60,000 bases of DNA from Membranipora membranacea. Taxonomy: Eukaryota > Bryozoa > Gymnolaemata > Cheilostomatida > Membraniporidae. Made by a program: the position numbers and the translations under genes. A model generated the notes under the pieces. It was not told the DNA's origin. It was given only the letters and a program-made list of their open reading frames with translations, and made no database searches. The stretch lies in the NCBI GenBank assembly GCA_914767715.1, contig OU612071.1, positions 22,009,681 to 22,069,680 of the forward strand, written 5' to 3'. Shown in pieces: positions 9,597-20,488 of the stretch (position 1 is its first letter; every line of letters starts with the position of its first letter).

Positions 9597-11179
9597 AGAA
9601 GTTTTTCAAAATGGCATTTAAGTTTAAGTTTAAGTGAGTCTAAAATCATACCTTGACTGAGGACCTTGTTGTATTGGTCCTGAGTGTCAAACTTTACTTT
9701 AAAAATGCGCATTTTCTTTTCCCCTTTGTAAATCCTTATAGCTGAAGAGTTGGGGAAATTCTGTGATATCTCTTTTATTACAAGTTCATCATCAGCATCG
9801 ATAGGAATGCCTCTCAGCATACCAGTGTTGACTTTTGCTGATTCTGGATTGATTGTCTTTCTTAATTGCGAATTTTCAAATAGTAATGTATTCCAAGTGC
9901 TTATCAACTTGGTAACTGTCTTTTCATCGCGAAGGTGCAGCATAATTTTTGGAGATTCTGTCTTGAAATTGTAGGTCGTTATGTTTTCTATGATTGTTGG
10001 GCCGAATTCACGGTTAATCTCACGTCTGATGTTGTCTTGATTATAGTTTTGGTAGGTTTTAGATGACTTGTTGATACTTATTACGATGCAGTGCTTGGGG
10101 TTGAAGTTGTTTGGACAAGCTGTTTTTGTAATAGATGGCATGTGATGTTGTGTGTTGGATGTAGTTGCCGGTGAACTTGGTGTTGGTGTGTTTTGATGTG
10201 TTGTTGATGAAGGAATATTTCTGTGGAGTTGTCTACTGCTGCTTGCAACTGATGACCATTGTTGTGTGGTGTTAAGAGTTTGAGTTGGAAGATATGTTTG
10301 TTGTACGGTATTTTTGGAATTTGATGGACATTCCTTTGTACTAGGGCTCTCAGAAAAAGCAGTAGTAATTTTATCCAATTTAACCTGCATGCTGTCCATC
10401 TTCTCCTGCATGCTGTCCATCTTCTCCATCATAATAGAAAGCACGCCATGTAGAGTTCTGCATGACGCACATCCGGGACTCTCCCCACAATCTCTGTCCC
10501 TGGAATGACTGGGAGCGCTGTCGACGAATGGAGCAGAAGTCTCCATTGTCTCAGACAGGGAACACTGAGAAGACTCTGGCAGTGAAACTGTAGATCCCCC
10601 TAAAGCACCTTGTGTGCTTTGTTGTTGAGTTGTGCTGCTGTTGGCATTGGTTTGTTTACTTTTTAGCGATTCCATTGCATTTGGGCATGAGGAACGGACT
10701 TTCTCGTTTAAATTGGCAATTGTTTCTGGCTGTAATTCACCTACCAGCTCAGAGTAGTGACTTATAAACACATCCACATCTTTGATAGCATTCACCAGTA
10801 TTCTAGAGGTGGTATGGTAAAAGTTTGCAGTATAAAGGCGTCTATCCGATTTCTTCTTGTTTTTAACGGTGAATATGGTGGCTGTTGTGTTTTTGTCCTT
10901 ATCTTTATTCATTTTCCTAGTTACATAAAGATATTGCTCCTGAATTGATGTTTGAAATATAGATCTGACAAGCTCAAAAACAGCTGTGCTGCAGTCAACG
11001 ACAATTTGGATGTTTCCCGGATTACCTTTTATGGTGATAGACTCATCAGTGGTAGTAGAGTCGATTTTCTTTTGTAATGCCTTCAATTTGTTGAGCGAAT
11101 AGGTGAAGATATTATCCTCAGCATCATCCTCATCAGGATCATTACTGGAAATGAGTTTTCTCTTCTTGCCTTTGTTCAT
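9593..11179 (-). CDS. Non-LTR retrotransposon ORF1, 528 codons
   Basis: ORF1 protein directly upstream of ORF2, with a 4-base overlap. It starts with a basic stretch (MNKGKKRKLISS). The middle is Ser/Thr/Gln-rich and contains a Cys pair (GCASCRTLH) and a short coiled coil with a heptad duplication (MEKMDSMQEKMDSMQVKLDK, about residues 245-265). The C-terminal third (about 355-528) alternates strand- and helix-like segments, including TGMLRGIPIDADDELVIKEI, and resembles the RRM-type RNA-binding half of LINE ORF1 proteins. The first in-frame ATG is used. Family knowledge predicts trimerisation and binding to the element RNA; neither can be read directly from the sequence. Confidence 0.88.
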   Translation of the reverse strand: MNKGKKRKLISSNDPDEDDAEDNIFTYSLNKLKALQKKIDSTTTDESITIKGNPGNIQIVVDCSTAVFELVRSIFQTSIQEQYLYVTRKMNKDKDKNTTATIFTVKNKKKSDRRLYTANFYHTTSRILVNAIKDVDVFISHYSELVGELQPETIANLNEKVRSSCPNAMESLKSKQTNANSSTTQQQSTQGALGGSTVSLPESSQCSLSETMETSAPFVDSAPSHSRDRDCGESPGCASCRTLHGVLSIMMEKMDSMQEKMDSMQVKLDKITTAFSESPSTKECPSNSKNTVQQTYLPTQTLNTTQQWSSVASSSRQLHRNIPSSTTHQNTPTPSSPATTSNTQHHMPSITKTACPNNFNPKHCIVISINKSSKTYQNYNQDNIRREINREFGPTIIENITTYNFKTESPKIMLHLRDEKTVTKLISTWNTLLFENSQLRKTINPESAKVNTGMLRGIPIDADDELVIKEISQNFPNSSAIRIYKGEKKMRIFKVKFDTQDQYNKVLSQGMILDSLKLKLKCHFEKLL

Positions 11180-11283
11180 TTTGGGTGAAAATTACCCAGA
11201 TTTATTGTCAATTTTTCTGGAGCTCAGATTTTCTCAGCCTTGCACTTCAACAATTCAACATTGTGCTTAATTCAACAATTCAA

Positions 11284-11509
11284 CCTGTAAATATCAAAAT
11301 CTGTGCTGAACTATAAAGAGGAAATGTGGAAGTAGTTGTTAGAAGGTAACTGTTCCGTTATTGAATTGTTGCATTGAGCTGCTTTTTGATATAAAGTGTG
11401 TAAAAGCTGTAAATAATGACAATAATTAATGAAAACGGATAACAGGTGAGATGTAATTTAAACTGTCTTACATCAAATGATGAAACTAAACACTAAAGCA
11501 ACATGATCA
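11284..11509 (-). repeat. LTR-like copy A, proximal part
   Basis: The blocks AGTAGTTGTTAGAAGG, GAATTGTTGCATTGAGCTGC and AATTTAAACTG match copy B at 13494-14032 in the same order, after the 296-bp MITE in copy B is removed. The outer edge reads TGATCATGTTG on the minus strand, against TGATCACGTTG in copy B, giving an LTR-like TG start. Lying downstream of a minus-strand gag relic, it would be the 3' LTR. No convincing polypurine tract is seen next to it. Confidence 0.5.
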
Positions 11510-12176
11510 AGAAGAATATTAATATTCGTTGAGGTGACTGCATGAATGAAGACCAAGCCCTGTAGTCTCAGTTATAGATTGGCACTTGAAGAAGTGTTTG
11601 GTTTGTTTGATATGACAAACGCTAGATAACAGAGTAAAATTACAACAATCCGTGTCAAGTGAACACTCTTCAGTTAAGTGTCAACTGATCCTTGCTCTTT
11701 CTCTTTATGTATTATCAGTTTACATTTGTGAGCACCAAAGATTTGCCTCTGGACTCAAACCACACCACTACTGCCCTACCCTCATTTTTTTTCAAACATT
11801 GGGGCATGTATTTTGTATTTGCAGCTTTTTTTCTTTCTTATCTGAGCTGAACATTATACTCTCCGGTCAGCTGGCTGGTACAGGCTTCTTTTTATCTTAC
11901 AGAATGTTTTTGATTAGCACGCGGCTCCATGAGAACTAAAACACAATAACAAATGATACAAAGAATGAGGAACACAAACTCATCCATGATCTCGCCAGTG
12001 TAGAAAAAAAATTATTTCTTAAAATTGCACGGGTCTAATAATGTCACAAGTTGTGCCAATCAGTGCAACAATATCAGAGAAAGGCACGAGAAAAATAAAT
12101 TGTCACCCTGATACCTTTGTAGCTAGATCATACATTCAAAGAGAATCACGCAATGCGCCTCCATGTGGTGTGCTCC

Positions 12177-13309
12177 TTATTTGTTCTTTATCAAGCCTAC
12201 TCTTGAATACAGCTGTTCACACCTGTTACTAGGTACATCAGCTTCATTAGCAAAGAAATGGGTGAAATCAAATAGTGATGGGAACTTCATTGTTTTAGCC
12301 TCAATAGTGGCTGTCATTTTGACCCAACGATTTCCTATGGAAAATTGTAGCTTCAATAGAGTATTTTCATTTTCGCGTCTCTCATTGAGGCAGCGTAGCA
12401 CAGGTATTTTTGACATAGCAGTTTTACATAATTCTAGACAGTCAGCAAGCTCTTCCAGCGCCGCTTGGAAAAATATACTTATGGGTGTGAGGTCTTCCAA
12501 ACCTTATATCTAGTTTTATTTTCGCCTCTTGGAAGGCTTTTTGTCAATTTAGAATATATTTGATGCCACCCTTTCACTTTGCCACCCCAATACTGCTGGA
12601 GGAGAGCCAGTTTTTGTAGAGAGAAATAACTACTTTCCAGTCTAAATAATCAAGATGATCACCATAAAATATGAAGGGCTCGGCAGGTTTGAGTTTGATA
12701 GTGTGTATAGCTTGGGCTAATGTGGTAGCGCATGCTTGTTGTTCTGAGTTTGTGGAGCCAATGTGCCAAGGACTGAATGGCTGTGATTAGAAATTTCTGA
12801 TGATATATACACAAGTTGAGGAGCAGGTGTTTGATTTGGTTGTTGTCTTACTGGTTGTGGCGGAGGTGCGCTTGTATTTGATAGGCCAGAAGGTTCAATT
12901 TGTGGTTATATGATTGGCAAAGAGCAGGTTTTCTGAGGTCATGATTATGTTTAGAGGATGGGCTGAAAAGTGAAACAACCTCATCCTCTTCAATTGTTTC
13001 CAATATTATCTTTTCCTGAGCATCAGCAGCATCAAATTCTGCTTGTGTTAAGTTATGTTCAACAGCTATAGCAGTCTGATGGGCTTGCTGCGTCAGCGCT
13101 TGTGATGTTTTAGAGGCCTCAAATTTCTTTCGAATTGCTGCCTTGTTAGCTCAGGCTTCAATTTGCATCAGCCTGATTTTCGAGCTAGCTGGAAAAGAGA
13201 TTGTCCCAGTTTTGAGCGAGGATGCTAAAGAGCCAGGACATGTTTGATTAAGTTGAGTGATATCATGAAGTTCAGTCCCCAGCCCACCATATTTGTTGCT
13301 TCCTCCCAT
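12177..13309 (-). pseudogene. BEL/Pao LTR retrotransposon gag relic
   Basis: Minus strand. From an ATG at 13309 there is a helical, Ala/Gln/Glu-rich stretch (SSKIRLMQIEA, a TGA stop, then ANKAAIRKKFEASKTSQAL and ILETIEEDE), like the N-terminus of BEL gag. Further on, in another frame, comes PFIFYGDHLDYLDWKV, matching the F-G-D-x-x-Y-x-x-W signature of the BEL/Pao gag-like domain. Then, in a 107-codon frame from 12500, LEELADCLELCKTAMSK, VLRCLNERREN, NRWVKMTAT and FTHFFANEADV follow the family's order. At least one stop and two frameshifts break it. No protease, RT or integrase follows, so the rest of the element is deleted. Confidence 0.72.
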
Positions 13310-13339
13310 TCCATCCCATATTTATATCTGTAGCTACCC

Positions 13340-14032
13340 TGAAGACTCAATCTACCTACATAAAAGTGTATATGATAGTGAAAATAAAATATCGGCATGG
13401 GTTGTCAAACTATATATTGAAAATATGGAATCATTTTCACAGCTATAGATATTGTTATTCCGTACCAGTATTGCTTTTGAGGTGTGTAACGGGCCTGTAT
13501 ACATTAGAGAAGTGGTTTCAAGAGGCAGAACATTTGATGAAAATTAGTTGTTGGAATGTATCTGTTCTTTATAAAATTGTTGTATTCAGCTGCTTTTTTG
13601 ATGTTGTGTGTAGAGACTTTAAATAAAGGCAATACTTAATAATAATGGATAGCATGTGACCATTGGCGTTTATTCCGAAAAATCTGACCCACCACTTTGC
13701 ACCCCAGACACAATTTCGCGAACTTATAACAATATTTGACATTTTTATGGTTTTTCACCCATTAAATCCAATTTATACCCAGAAATGGGCGTTTTATATG
13801 GAAAGAGCATGAAAAACTACCTTTAGGAGATGTTTTAAGGATGAAAATCAAAAAAAAATAAATAAAGTGTTTTAAAAAAAAGAATTAATTAAGTTTTTTT
13901 AATTCTAATTGAACCCACAATTTGTTATGAGTCGTGGGTGGTAATATACGCCCATGCATGTGACATGCAATTTAAAGTGGGTTTCAATGATGAAGATAAA
14001 CACTATATAAGATTAAACATCCAACGTGATCA
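13340..14032 (-). repeat. LTR-like copy B, interrupted by a 296-bp MITE
   Basis: About 389 bp once the MITE (13661-13956) and its duplicated target are removed. On the minus strand it runs from TGATCACGTTGG to GAGTCTTCA, so TG...CA ends are plausible, and it sits just upstream of the gag relic, the position of a 5' LTR. It matches copy A (11284-11509 plus 6716-6768). No target-site duplication of the whole BEL element can be recognised, as expected for an old insertion. Confidence 0.5.
13661..13956. repeat. 296-bp MITE with 8-bp target duplication CATGTGAC
   Basis: CATGTGAC occurs at 13653-13660 and again at 13957-13964. The ends are imperfect inverted repeats: CATTGGCGTTTATTCC on the left and, read inward from the right, CATGGGCGTATATTACC. 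The paralogous LTR copy at 11284-11509 shows the unoccupied site with a single CAGGTGAG at the matching place. An 8-bp duplication fits hAT or P-type transposition; the ends alone do not decide between them. Confidence 0.8.
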
Positions 14033-14953
14033 TTACAAGCTCTCTCAGAGGTCTTTCATCAATTCTGGATAGTTTTCCATGCATTCTTGATATATCGGTG
14101 ATCTGCACTAGTGTTTACGCTAAAGCCCGAGTGCAAAATATTACTACTAAATAAAAGTAGTATCAGCTTACAGAATATATAATGTAATGCAGCACAGCTA
14201 TATTTCTAAGCTTCTGCAGTCATTTTCGATATCAAATAAAGTAGGCTTGTGCAATATTAACGAAAATTGATCTTAATCTTAATCTTGTCATGTTCAGTTA
14301 ATCTGTGATTACTCTTACTTTTAATCTTCCCATCTGGTTGATTACAGGACCACTCACCAAAGAAGAAATCAAGCAATAACATTATCTTTTTTATACATTT
14401 GGACTTATGATAGGCTTTACTCCCAAATATGAAACTTTTATTGAGTGATTGAGTCATTATTTTATAGCTGCATGTAAATGTAATCACCTTAAGTTTTGTT
14501 TTAGGAAAACTTGACCAAACTTTAAACCTTTTTCTTACAATCAGCATAGTACTATGCTTTTCATCTCGATATTACATGTTATCACTTATCAGTGGCCTCA
14601 ACAGACAATAAAGAGAATTAATTTTTTTTTAAAGATTAAAATTAATCTTTGAGTTAATCAGATTCATCTCCATATGAATATATCGCGTTGATCTTAATCT
14701 TTGACACTATTTCAATAGTATCAACTGTGAAAAATGGAATTTAAATTCCTAATTTTACATAATATGTGGCCACATGAAAGCACATACAAAATACAGCATG
14801 TACTGAAGGTACAATCAGGCCACTGTTTATTTTTTTCAGCCACAAATTTCAAAGTTCTTGGGTCATGACTCTTGATATTTTTGTTCAGAAATGTTGCCAG
14901 GCAGATGGGGCAGTTACTATTTTTAAAGAATTTTGTGGTTATGTAACCCCCCA
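14033..14953. other. No gene recognised
   Basis: AT-rich sequence with two short minus-strand open stretches (14257-14547 and 14721-14954). Their composition (Lys/Ile/Phe-rich) reflects base content, and no motif is seen. The second runs up to the P-like transposase relic that follows. Confidence 0.45.
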
Positions 14954-15445
14954 TTAATAGTCTATTGAACCTAAATAGATTGTAGACACATTTACATGAG
15001 AATGATCACTGATGACATCTTCTCCGATACTTGTGACTGTAGAGAATTCATCAGTAAGGCCAGCACAGAAATTATCTACAGCGCTCGCATCTTCCCCTTT
15101 AATAAGGTCTGAGAACAGATGCTCATCAGTATCATTCTCACACTCAGAATGTGTACCTTTGTAATCCAGCATATTGCATGTTGTGACTAGCAGATAAGCT
15201 GCCTTGAACTGGTCAGAATCAGGGTGGTCTCTGAGACCTCCCAGCCCTCTTATCTGTCCACAAAAACTTCTAGGCAGATATGGAGGTCTTCCAGCCCTAA
15301 ATGCAAGGAATTTTTGAGTCACCATACATGACAGCTCTATCAGTGCTTCGTCGGCAAATTTCCAAAGAATCTGCCGATAAAGCACAATTAACAGGCTTTG
15401 GAGAATGATATCTCCTGGAAATAAACATATCGAACAAATTATCAA
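14954..15445 (-). pseudogene. P-like DNA transposase C-terminal relic, copy 1
   Basis: Minus-strand open stretch of 163 codons. An acceptor-like TTTATTTCCAG precedes the part beginning with GDIILQSLL. The segment AGRPPYLPRSFCGQIRGLGG then LRDHPDSDQFKAAY has the pattern of the C-terminal region of P-element and THAP9-type transposases (a GLE/F-x-IR-x-x-GG-x-NDxP-x-x-xQF-x-AY block), with an acidic tail after it. A second, more decayed copy with IELPYMVTQK against IELSCMVTQK lies at 16690-17801. Sequence to about 15830 may hold upstream exons (the block ACCAGAAAGCGACAAC is shared with copy 2). Assignment to the P superfamily rests on this motif alone. Confidence 0.5.
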
Positions 15446-16373
15446 ATAATTTAATGAACCAAATTTTAAATCCCAACAGACAAAGAGCTGGTTACAAAGT
15501 TATGTGTTCGTCAACTTAGGCATTTTTTGGAAAAAGGCCTAGGATCCGACCTCAAATTAACATAAACAATTGGCAGGAGCGAAAGAGTAAATCAATATTA
15601 TAAAATCTTAGGTATTTATTACTATTTAAAGAACCAGAAAGCGACAACATACCAATAAATACTGTGACTTTGATGACCGATGAGACTCCAGAGTTTTCTG
15701 TTGTAGTTGATTTGGATGTATATCATTGTGAAACCAATCTGCAAAGGATTTTAGTTGGTAATTTCTCGCAACTTATGAAGTTACGTGTGAGGCTACCTGT
15801 GATTTTGTGCTATCTGGTGTCTTGATTCCGATCGCATTGCAGAGTTTTGGGAAGTTGTCCATTACGCGAATAGCCTCTCTGTAATAGATTGTGTTTTTTA
15901 GGCGTGAGTGGGTTCTCAGGATACAACTTCACAAATAGCAAGTGATGTTCCTCAACCAATTAATCTAAAATCTAAAAAGTGAGTTGATTCTGTGCTGTGA
16001 TAAGGGCAGAATGTCAGAGAGCTGACAGCAGAAAGCAGTCTGTTGTAAAGTTCCCATTCCTCAAAGTCTTCGGTTATAACTGGGAGCAAACACCTGGGAT
16101 GCAGATTGCTTCATTATTATTTGTCCTTTGGACTTTGACAGGAGGCGGTGGTAATTGCAGGAGTCAGTATATCCATAGTTGAGGGAATGGTATGTGACAG
16201 CAAAAAGAAGCCAGAAATTGGTTTTAAATCTAACCAGAATTTTTTTTTCACAACAAGATATTATAAATTACAAAAATACGAAAAAAGTTATCTATATTCC
16301 AGGTTGATCCATATAATAGAAGCTCAGGTATTTATTATTATTTAAACTACTGCTGCCACTCATGCAAATTTGT

Positions 16374-16715
16374 GCTCATTGAATTCTGCATAGCTTCAAG
16401 ATAATTAATTGGGACTTAAATTTCATAATTGTCACCTTATGGACATATAATTTGCACAAACTGATCTTCAAAATCAGGGCATGAAATCTACGCACCAGCT
16501 TATGACGTGTACAGTGTGCTCTAGTAAGACGGTAACTACATCACCTGATGCGGTAGATAATTAATTTCATACCCTAATTTTGACGATCAGTTTGTGCAAA
16601 TTATTTGTCCATAAGGTGACAATTATGAAATTTAAGTCTCAATTAATTATCTTGGTGAAAATGATCAGATTGCAGCCTCATTTATTAGTTTTGAGCTACA
16701 CAGAATTCTAAAAGC
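16374..16715. repeat. Palindromic MITE with long inverted arms
   Basis: The arm from 16398 (AAGATAATTAATTGGGACTT, then AAATTTCATAATTGTCACCT) is mirrored by the sequence ending at 16653. The similarity covers about 90 bp per arm, and the outer ends GTGCTCATTGAATTCTG and CAGAATTCTAAAAGCAC also match in inverted orientation. It lies between the two P-like transposase relics. A partial copy of one arm is at 57001-57130. It carries no coding sequence. Confidence 0.8.
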
Positions 16716-17801
16716 ACACATTTGGCTGTGTGGCAGCGGTGGTTTAAAGGACCAGAAAACGACAACTTGCCAATAGATGCTTTGATGTTTAATGTTTGAT
16801 GCTTCATTTTAAGCCTACACAATACTTTACCAGGGTCATTGAGATTTTTTGACTGGTAATGATTTGCCTGAAAATGATGCAGGCTTAAGAATGCAGCAAA
16901 AGGTCCTGCTGTTGTGTACTTTGAACCTAATCCGACAACTTGATTGTCAGCTAAGTTATCAAAGTCTAGCATTAAAGCCGGTTTATTTCCTGATTCTATG
17001 AATCCAAAAGCAGCTGTGGTTATGGTATGTATTGTTTGACTGCCTATATTCTATACCATGAGTATCCAAAGCAGGCGCCCTCCTTTGATTGTTGTTTTCT
17101 GATTCACATTTGGTGTCTGAGAGAAATCCTTTTTCACCAAAAATTGTGGTGAGCACAGGGAGATTGTCAACTAAGTCAAGTGCTGTTTGTGGTTTTGTTT
17201 GATCTCGCAGTCTGTCTGTCATTTTCATTGATTCAACTTACAAACTGCTTCCCATATGGTGGTCTTCGGTGTTGCTTTCGTATATCTGCTCGATCAGCAC
17301 ACCGAAAATTCCGCATATTTTCCTCTGGCATAGTTGTTTACAGCAGTGGTAACGTTTGTGCCTTTTCAGCCTTTGCCTGCCGACAGAACAGTTCCTCATT
17401 GCCCAAATCTGCCCGCAATATCTTTGAGGCAGAAAGGGAGATCTTCCATCCGTTAATGCGATGAATTGTTTTACGTTTTTGAGTCACCATATATGGTAGC
17501 TCAATAAGTGTCTTGTTGACAAACTTCCAATGGCATGAATCTGCTGACAATGCGCAGATAAGAGGATTTGAGGAATGATATCTGTGGGAATTAAAAGTAT
17601 CGCACAAACGTTCAAATAACTAATTAAGTTTGCGGTGTTCAAATACCAGCTGGTACAGCGTTGTTTAGCAGCTGTGGTCAAGATGTTTAGAAGTAACTCT
17701 TTGGATGAGGAGCTTTGGTCTGCAGCATGAAAGAGATTACACTGCATGGTTAGTCCAAATGTAGGCACTAATTTATTAGTTAATTGATAAGATAAGGCCA
17801 C
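16690..17801 (-). pseudogene. P-like DNA transposase relic, copy 2
   Basis: This is a diverged duplicate of the 14954-15830 region on the same strand. Matching blocks are ACCAGAAAACGACAACTTGC (16750), TCATTCCTCAAATCCTCTTA near 17575 and the stretch coding IELPYMVTQK. The next block, GGAAGATCTCCCTTTCTGCC, aligns to the part encoding GRPPYLPRSFCGQI in copy 1. Several short minus-strand open stretches remain (16685-16972, 16983-17228, 17338-17607), but the conserved core is frameshifted. It is an inactive remnant. Confidence 0.42.
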
Positions 17802-18743
17802 TCTTTAAACATCAATATTGAATATTATCAGATTCGTGAGCAGGTGACAGACATCCAACTTTCTCTGGCAATCAGCGCCAATCTGCACTCATGCTAATTC
17901 TTTGTTAGTTTTACTGCACCAAGCTGATGATGGTATTTTTCCGGTCGTATCTGTTACCTGATATGCATTGGCTTTATGGCAGTTGTTGAGGGGACAACAG
18001 ACACAGTTATTTCATAAGGTATCAAGTGACCTATTTGTTCCTGATGGCACAGAAACTTTATAAGAAAGTATGCTATCATCCGTTTGTGAGCAGCCACCTT
18101 GGTTTGATCAATCCTCTCTTTTGTGATGATTGATTGCCACAGTTGAGGCAGTTTACAAAACTAACTTGTAATTCTGCTCTCCTGAATCCTCTAAGCTCTT
18201 CCCAAAATATGTATCACTAATAGAAATGCAGAAAATCTAGAGTCATGATGGTGTAAAATAGCGGCTTCAAAATGATGCAGTAATCATTCAAAAACAAACA
18301 AACACTTTATTGGCATATTGATTTTTATTCATATTTATATAAAAATCACTCGTAAATTATGTAAAAAAATCAAAGCTCACTTTATAGTTAAGAGCATGAA
18401 TACTATAATATATCATCCAAAGAAGTCAACTAATATATCTCAAACTTGTTCCTATAATTGTGCGTAGGCTACCTCTCTCATTTGTCACAACATGCCTACT
18501 GAAGTCTGATCACAGTGGCAGATTTTCACACAGTGGGAAGGGGACATTTTATTGGTGTCAACACACTAAAATTGGTAAATATATCGACAGCTGACAAGTT
18601 CTTTGGAAAAGGAATTGTTTTATTTAGAAATCGTTTGATGCAGAAACTCCTGGCAGTCATAATAGTGTACCTGTCAGCACAGAAATCTTAAATAACAAAA
18701 AAATGCCAGTTTGAATCATGATCATCAGTATTACAAGTTTTTT
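17802..18743. other. No gene recognised
   Basis: No convincing open frame, RNA gene or terminal repeat. The segment 18728-18770 (ACAAGTTTTTT, then AGGTTTTTGATATATAT) recurs at 21332-21370, a short dispersed repeat. Confidence 0.45.
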
Positions 18744-18965
18744 TTATACAGGTTTTTGATATATATAATTATGAAAGAGTTTGAAATTGATATTATGATT
18801 GAGTAGAATGTGCTTTTTCTTATGTTTCTTTCGCCTACAACACCAACATCCTACTCCTATTACAACGCAAACGACAAATATCAAAGCTGCTGCTGGTCCA
18901 AAATACCAGTACCTGACCTCATAATGTAACTCTTGGTCCGAAATGACAAAAAAATGGTATCCCAA
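18744..18965 (-). CDS. Small ORF or exon with one transmembrane segment
   Basis: A 73-codon minus-strand frame. It contains a hydrophobic segment (FGPAAALIFVVCVVIGVGC) followed at once by WCC and a basic stop-transfer stretch (RRKKHKKKH). This is the layout of a type I single-pass protein's transmembrane exon, with an outside part ending YEVRYWY. No signal peptide is seen in this stretch, so upstream exons would be needed if it is real. The last codons fall in a short dispersed repeat (also at 21.33 kb). I do not recognise the family, and chance cannot be excluded. Confidence 0.35.
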   Translation of the reverse strand: MGYHFFVISDQELHYEVRYWYFGPAAALIFVVCVVIGVGCWCCRRKKHKKKHILLNHNINFKLFHNYIYQKPV

Positions 18966-19186
18966 TAATCATAATATCCAAGTCGTAAAATGTTGTGTAT
19001 GATGAGGCAAAGTTAACATATTAGTTTACTGGTTTTAGTTTGCAGTTTCTTATACACCCATATGCACACCATGCTTGTGTAATGCATACCTAGTTTTTTG
19101 TCAGGCATATGATTGGTACGTGCGCATATGGGAGTGAACTTTGACTAGATGACACCTGTAACAAATGAAATTATGTCCTTATTTTA

Positions 19187-19678
19187 GATATCGTGAGACG
19201 AGCAAACGTCCTCGTAGACTCAAGAAAAGACAATCGCCCAAGTATGTTCATTACCATACCTGGAAAGGGCCTTGTCACCTTCTCTGCAGAGAATTATCAT
19301 GCAAAACTCACATCAGACTCGGGCACACACACTGAGGGACTACCTGCACTACCGGTGCATTATCAACACCCAATAACACCAACACCATATTTAAATGCCA
19401 TTCGACCGCAACTACATGCCCCAGTCCCACGGACACCTGTTCACGGTCAGTTTAAATATTCGCCTACACAGCCACCTATTTCAGTAAATTTCAATCACCT
19501 TCTAAATCAGCTTTTTGTTCCCGGACCTTTTAATTATAATTATCCTCCACAGCCCCCAAATACAGAACAATATCACTTCAACGAATTTGCCTACCGACCA
19601 ATTCGTTTACCTTTACAACCAAAACCGCCACCGTCCCCTGACCACCCCAGTCACCATAAACCTATATGGATGCCGTGA
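19187..19678 (+). CDS. Terminal exon of a proline-rich protein, unknown family
   Basis: A plus-strand acceptor (CCTTATTTTAG) at 19186 opens a frame that stays open for 163 codons to a TGA at 19676. The encoded piece is rich in Pro, His, Tyr and Asn (PVHYQHPITPTPYLN, YNYPPQPPNTEQYHF, LPLQPKPPPSPDHP). Such length and composition are unusual by chance in this AT-rich DNA. An overlapping second frame (19666-19860) starts with MDAVMSKPLDLVYLRD and stays open for 64 codons, so the stop at 19676 may reflect a frameshift, or the second frame may be 3' UTR. No upstream exon was identified. Confidence 0.45.
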   Translation, partial: DIVRRANVLVDSRKDNRPSMFITIPGKGLVTFSAENYHAKLTSDSGTHTEGLPALPVHYQHPITPTPYLNAIRPQLHAPVPRTPVHGQFKYSPTQPPISVNFNHLLNQLFVPGPFNYNYPPQPPNTEQYHFNEFAYRPIRLPLQPKPPPSPDHPSHHKPIWMP

Positions 19679-19860
19679 TGAGTAAACCCTTAGACCTTGT
19701 ATATCTAAGGGACATTTCCTCTCCGACTGAGGAACTGCAAGAGGTGTTGGATGAGGGGCGAATTTCAGAGGACTGCTATATATTAATGGAGATCTTGATA
19801 GGTTGGGGGTTTAACAAGTATGTTGATGAAAACTCACCAATACGGTCATATCAAGCATGA

Positions 19861-20488
19861 AGACTGTTGAGATGTATTGCACCCTTGACAATGACGTGAT
19901 TGACTATTCACCTTGGCTTGTCTTCTGTGTCTGAGATTACAATTGTCATATACACTTTGGGACATCGGATGCTTGTATTAATCCGCAAGGCAACACCATT
20001 CTCTTGAGATCTTGTATTATTATAGGAGAATTGATTACATAATAATGCTGCTTGCATGGAAATGTGCTGATATATATACATACTGCAATATACATCAAGA
20101 TGCATTGGACCTATGTGTATTTCATGGGTGGACAATACTCATCTGTTGACCAGAACCAAATTAACTTTAGAAATTTATTTCTTTTCAGCTCATAATGATC
20201 AATTCTACAGAAGTTACAGCGAAGAACTGGCTCCATTGCTCTCAGTGCCGACATTTGCTGTTTAATTGACATATTTACATTTTGACTAAAGTATGTTTAT
20301 TGTTTTTCAACTTTCATATACAATACAATTTACTTGCAACCGCCCCCCCCCCCCCTTCCCCCTCTACGAGTGTTGTTGGACTTGTAAATCATATAGTTTG
20401 GACAATTCATGGAGGTTTTTCACATTTTCCATTCTGGTGATTTTGATAATTCGAGGTCAAATTTTTGGGTAACAATGGGCAGACAATA
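19861..20488. other. No gene recognised; poly-C tract
   Basis: Only a C-rich run (20342-20364) stands out. There is no open frame with recognisable motifs. Confidence 0.45.

Larger units (their letters stand above)
6789..11283 (-). mobile_element. Full-length-looking CR1-like non-LTR element 2
   Basis: This is a roughly 4.5-kb minus-strand element: 5' UTR (11180 to about 11283), ORF1 (9593-11179), ORF2 (6909-9596) and a short 3' UTR with GCCAATAAA next to a TA repeat. It is inserted into an LTR-like sequence whose other copy lies at 13340-14032. The 5' limit is set where similarity to that second copy resumes (CCTGTA at 11284). The 5' UTR contains CAACAATTCAAC twice, 26 bp apart. Both ORFs are open over their whole length, so the insertion is fairly young, although the ORF2 enzyme shows two damaging changes. 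Confidence 0.85.
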
